From Lachnospiraceae bacterium UBA3845 (GTDB lineage: Bacteria; Bacillota; Clostridia; Lachnospirales; Lachnospiraceae): a stretch of DNA of 8,915 nt. Positions 6,246 through 8,915 of the stretch are shown piece by piece; within the stretch, counting starts at the first letter, position 1; every line of letters begins with the position of its first letter. The notes beneath the pieces were generated by a model that made no database searches, was not told the DNA's origin, and was given only the letters and a program-made list of their open reading frames with translations. The stretch lies in NCBI GenBank assembly GCA_002392705.1, contig DGHP01000003.1:18730-27644 (forward strand), in the 5' to 3' direction. The position numbers and the translations under genes were made by a program.

Positions 6246-6304
6246 GGCATCAAAAAATGCCATTCAGAATACAGCGTTCCCTTAAGAAAAGGAAATCGCG
6301 CTGT
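6246..6304 (+). other. Stem-loops between the sortase and pilin genes
   Basis: No gene is seen in 6229-6409. GGCAT (6246-6250) pairs with ATGCC (6257-6261). A larger structure follows: ACAGCG (6271-6276) with CGCTGT (6299-6304), and inside it TTCC (6277-6280) with GGAA (6291-6294), with four bases bulged. Neither has a T-tract, so they look like mRNA-processing or stability elements, not terminators. They could let pilin mRNA outlast sortase mRNA. An AT-rich stretch (6330-6376) with TATTAT (6358-6363) lacks a credible -35. Confidence 0.35.
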
Positions 6305-6395
6305 CTCCCTCAGGCGGGCAGCGTTCATTTCAATATGCATCAGTTCTTTTATTTTTCTATTATTCAATTCTTTATCAGGCCGTCAGGCCCATGTC

Positions 6396-6403
6396 AAAGG
6401 AGG
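6396..6403 (+). promoter_or_regulatory. Ribosome binding site fixing the pilin start at 6410
   Basis: AAAGGAGG lies six bases before ATG 6410, and the protein then begins with a classic MKK signal peptide. The longer in-frame ATG at 6257 would place 51 unrelated residues ahead of the signal peptide and is rejected. Confidence 0.9.
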
Positions 6404-6409
6404 TTCTTT

Positions 6410-8119
6410 ATGAAAAAAACCAGTTCTATCGCGCTTACTCTGTCAATGGCTGCCGCTCTGGCTGCATTTCCGGGAGGAAGGGGCTCCATGTACAGGCTGC
6501 CTGCCGTTTTTGCTGCACAGGCAGAAGATTCCATTATCCACAGCCGCACAGGAAGTATCCGGATTGTGCGGACAGACAGTGATAAAAACGGGGTGAAGGA
6601 CGTCAGCATGACGATTTACCGCGTTGTAAAAATCCTGCCGGATCCGGCTCTGCAGGATTATATGACACTTGAACTGGACGACGGCTTCAAAAACTCTCCG
6701 GCGAAAGATCTGAAGGCGGATGAACTGCAGAATTATTCAGCCGCGCAGCTGGAGGCCCTGGCGGGCTCTCTGGAGCGCTATGTGGTGGAGGAGAAGATGC
6801 AGGGAATCTCTGCGCAGACAGCGGCAGACGGCAGCGCTGTTTTTTCCGGACTCGAGCTGGGCTGGTATCTGGTCAGAGAGTCGGCGACGCCGACGGGATA
6901 TCTGCCCACGGCGCCTTTCCTGATCGCCGTTCCCTCCACCTTAAAGGGCGGGGAGTCCGACAGCTGGGTCTACGATGTGGAGGCAAAACCGAAGGCACCT
7001 TCCATACCGATGGACAAAACGATTACAAACGCCGCGGGCGCCTATGAGAATACGAAGAAGGGAAATGCCGATGCCGATACGGCGGCGGAAGGAGATGTTG
7101 TGGAATATAGTGTGACATCGGTGATCCCTGCCTACTCCGACCTCTATTTTGCATCTGATAAAACGCCCGTTTTCCGGATCACAGACCTGCTCAGCGACGG
7201 CCTGACCATCGATCCTTCTTCCGTTCATGTCTATGTGAAGGACGGAGATTCTGACAGGGAGCTGAAAGCAGGAAGTCAGATCCGGGTAGAGGCAGAGGCT
7301 GTGGATTCGCCGACGGTGCCGGATCTTACAGTTACCTTCCTCAGGGATTGCCTGATGGCAGAATCCAATAAGGGAAAACAGCTGAAACTGGTTTATTCCG
7401 CAGTTGTCAACAAAAAAGCTGTGATGGGTACGGCGGGGAACCCGAATAAGGCTGCACTGTTTTATGACAACAGTCCGTACTGCACAGAACCTGAAAAGCT
7501 GGAGGATGAAACAAAGGTTTACTGCTTCGGGATCCGGATCGATAAGTATGACAGTGATGACAGCGGGAAGAAAGCGCTTCCGGGTGCTGTATTTGCCCTC
7601 TATAAAGAGCCTTCTGCGGGGGCTCCTGTCAGTGAGGTCCTTGCGGGAGAAGGCAAATCCCTGACTGCGGACAGCAGCGGGCAGCTTGTTTTCAGCCGTC
7701 TGGATGCGGGAACCTATTACCTGAAAGAGTCAAAAGCGCCGGAAGGATACAGTCTGCTCACAAATCCGGTTAAGGTGGAGATTCTCCCGAATGCTTCCCT
7801 GAATGCGGACGGAGTCCAGATCGTATCGGACGGTTCCTTCCGCCTGCGGATTGACGGGAAAGAAGTGAATGTGAGCGGCAGTGAGACTGAAAAAAACAAA
7901 ACGATGAAGATTCCTGCCGCAGGTCTTGCCGTTCTGGCTGCAGGCAATCACAAAGGATTCACGCTGCCCGCGACCGGCGGAAGAGGAATCGCAGGGATGA
8001 GCGCTGCCGCATTCCTGGCAATGTGCCTGCTGGTATTCGTTTTCTTTAAGGACCGGAGAGGGAAGAGGGAAGAGAAGGGACACGGACCTGCCGGAAGCGC
8101 AGCAGGAGGAGAGGGATGA
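6410..8119 (+). CDS. SpaA-type backbone pilin with LPATG sorting signal
   Basis: A 569-residue secreted, wall-anchored fimbrial subunit. The signal peptide starts MKKTSSIALT and probably ends at AQA (36-38). The N-terminal domain (about 45-190) ends with a G-W-Y-L-V-R-E E-box-like strand (151-157). The pilin motif follows: Trp186, Val190 and Lys195 in WVYDVEAKPK fit WxxxVxVYPK, making Lys195 the likely polymerisation lysine. A D2-type domain (about 200-370) has MDKTI (201-205) and NKAALFYDN (346-354), likely partners of an internal Lys-Asn isopeptide bond. A SpaA/Cna-B-like domain (about 373-462) has IDKYD (377-381), LPGAVFALYK (390-399) and E-box YYLKESKAPEGY (436-447, Glu440). LPATG is at 519-523, then a hydrophobic segment (about 527-546) and a long basic tail. 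The preceding sortase is the likely polymerase. Bond assignments are inferred from family patterns. Confidence 0.93.
   Translation: MKKTSSIALTLSMAAALAAFPGGRGSMYRLPAVFAAQAEDSIIHSRTGSIRIVRTDSDKNGVKDVSMTIYRVVKILPDPALQDYMTLELDDGFKNSPAKDLKADELQNYSAAQLEALAGSLERYVVEEKMQGISAQTAADGSAVFSGLELGWYLVRESATPTGYLPTAPFLIAVPSTLKGGESDSWVYDVEAKPKAPSIPMDKTITNAAGAYENTKKGNADADTAAEGDVVEYSVTSVIPAYSDLYFASDKTPVFRITDLLSDGLTIDPSSVHVYVKDGDSDRELKAGSQIRVEAEAVDSPTVPDLTVTFLRDCLMAESNKGKQLKLVYSAVVNKKAVMGTAGNPNKAALFYDNSPYCTEPEKLEDETKVYCFGIRIDKYDSDDSGKKALPGAVFALYKEPSAGAPVSEVLAGEGKSLTADSSGQLVFSRLDAGTYYLKESKAPEGYSLLTNPVKVEILPNASLNADGVQIVSDGSFRLRIDGKEVNVSGSETEKNKTMKIPAAGLAVLAAGNHKGFTLPATGGRGIAGMSAAAFLAMCLLVFVFFKDRRGKREEKGHGPAGSAAGGEG
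8104..8109 (+). promoter_or_regulatory. Ribosome binding site inside the pilin 3' end
   Basis: AGGAGG lies six bases before ATG 8116, within the codons for the last pilin residues. The ATG overlaps the pilin stop as ATGA (8116-8119), a layout typical of translational coupling. Confidence 0.85.
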
Positions 8120-8915
8120 CAGATCTGCTGAGGGAAAATGAAAAAAGGAAAAAGCGCAGTTTCTTCTTAGCGGGGAACTGTCTGACGCTGCTGTTCCTTC
8201 TGCTTTTTGCAGCCTTCCGGTGCGGGACGGTCCCGGCCTGTTCGGTTACGGTGCGCCTTATGGCTCCGGAGAAGGAAGCCGCAGGCGGAATTCTGATGGA
8301 GGCCGTCCGGATCGGGACGGTCTCAGATCAGGACGGAAGGATCTGTCCGGAAAACTGTTACGGGATCCGGGAGTGGCCTTCCGGGGCGGAGAATACTGCA
8401 CAGGCTGTGGCGAAGCTGGACAGTGTGCTGAAGAAAAGAAGGGCAGAGGGCTCCGTTATGGAAAGCAGTGTTCATTTCGCGCGTACCGGTCAGGACGGGG
8501 TGTGCGTGTTCAGGGAGCTTCCGGAAGGAGCTTATCTGATCCGGCAGGCAGACGAAAAGAGCCCTCTGAAGATCGAAGCGGCGGCAGTCGCTCTGTCGGA
8601 AAAAAGCGGAAAAATGGGACAGACAGGGAACGGGCTTCCGGAAGCTGTATCTGACGCTGAAATCTGGCCGAAGGCAGTATCTTCCGCGGATCTGCCGCCG
8701 GAATCCGTGACGCTTACGGGGGCGTCCCGGCGTCAGGCGGAAGCTTTGCCGCCTTCTGAGAAGAGCGGAAAGAAAGTGCTGCGCCAGCGTCCCCGCAAAG
8801 GCAGGAATAAAGAGGAAAGAAAACGAAAAGAAGAGACAGAAACGCCGGCCGCTTCTTCGCCGCCGCCGGAAGTCAGGACCGGTGATTTTTCTCCGCTCAA
8901 AGTGCTGGCTTTCGC
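8116..8915 (+). CDS. Pilin-like ancillary surface protein, C-terminus beyond window
   Basis: An open frame of 266 residues with no stop before the window end. A basic start (KRKKR, 10-14) and hydrophobic segment (about 15-34) form a signal peptide or anchor; cleavage after VPA (39-41) is possible. Residues 43-190 resemble the N-terminal domain of SpaA-like pilins: SVTVRL (43-48), a GVCVFRELPEGAYLIRQ strand pair (128-144), and IWPK (183-186) where a pilin motif would lie. A Pro-containing, strongly basic stretch (about 213-240) follows, then PPPEVRTGDF (249-258) and a hydrophobic beginning (SPLKVLAF). This could be a degenerate sorting signal with RTG replacing LPxTG, entering a membrane segment. 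The overlap with the pilin stop and the operon context support an ancillary or second pilin subunit. It could also be a double-anchored membrane protein. Homology is from remembered family patterns, not a search. Confidence 0.75.
   Translation, partial: MTDLLRENEKRKKRSFFLAGNCLTLLFLLLFAAFRCGTVPACSVTVRLMAPEKEAAGGILMEAVRIGTVSDQDGRICPENCYGIREWPSGAENTAQAVAKLDSVLKKRRAEGSVMESSVHFARTGQDGVCVFRELPEGAYLIRQADEKSPLKIEAAAVALSEKSGKMGQTGNGLPEAVSDAEIWPKAVSSADLPPESVTLTGASRRQAEALPPSEKSGKKVLRQRPRKGRNKEERKRKEETETPAASSPPPEVRTGDFSPLKVLAF

Noticed and set aside
6246..6261. Terminator after the sortase gene
   Set aside because: The stem is only 5 bp and no T-tract follows it, so it should not stop transcription into the pilin gene.
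6257..6409. Upstream ATG extending the pilin by 51 residues
   Set aside because: It puts unrelated residues ahead of a typical MKK signal peptide, and AAAGGAGG marks 6410 as the start.
8220..8654. 144-residue + strand frame rich in Gly and Arg
   Set aside because: It is out of frame with the coupled gene starting at 8116, has no ribosome site, and has the composition of a shifted-frame translation.

Overview
The window looks like the chromosome of a moderately GC-rich Clostridia member, most likely Lachnospiraceae-like. The evidence is the order Asp23-family gene, fakA-type DhaL/DegV-like gene, recG and a DUF6465-type gene, together with strong GGAGG ribosome sites and AUG/UUG starts. All supported genes lie on the + strand. 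Genus and species cannot be told from the sequence.

Positions 1-5269 are a conserved housekeeping block. A small Asp23/Gls24 protein (139-495) and a FakA-like fatty acid kinase (512-2176, UUG start) form a tight two-gene unit, closed by a hairpin terminator near 2208-2235. A hairpin-rich 174-base gap leads to recG (2351-4465), the branch-migrating helicase, which is complete with all motifs. A good sigma-A-type promoter (4510-4538) and a leader with two stem-loops precede a Lys/Ala/Glu-rich protein with a C-terminal DUF6465-like domain (4648-5187). That gene ends in a strong intrinsic terminator (5233-5269).

Positions 5270-5382 are AT-rich and hold a consensus TATAAT inside a perfect 17-base palindrome, plus an upstream pair of direct repeats. 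This looks like a regulated promoter. It drives an accessory sortase-pilus locus: a class C (pilin-polymerising) sortase (5383-6228), a SpaA-type backbone pilin with LPATG signal (6410-8119), and a translationally coupled third gene that runs off the window end (8116 to beyond 8915). The third gene appears to encode a second, pilin-like surface protein. Its open frame is easily missed because no stop lies in the window. The sortase should link pilins through the pilin-motif lysine and the LPATG threonine, and the third protein is a candidate ancillary subunit.

No RNA genes, insertion sequences, CRISPR arrays or attachment sites were seen. The points most worth a second look are the palindrome-embedded promoter, the loss of expected zinc ligands in the FakA-like protein, the unusual cysteine content and lid of the sortase, and the sortase-first pilus operon with an odd basic third subunit. 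I did not find a wholly new kind of system.
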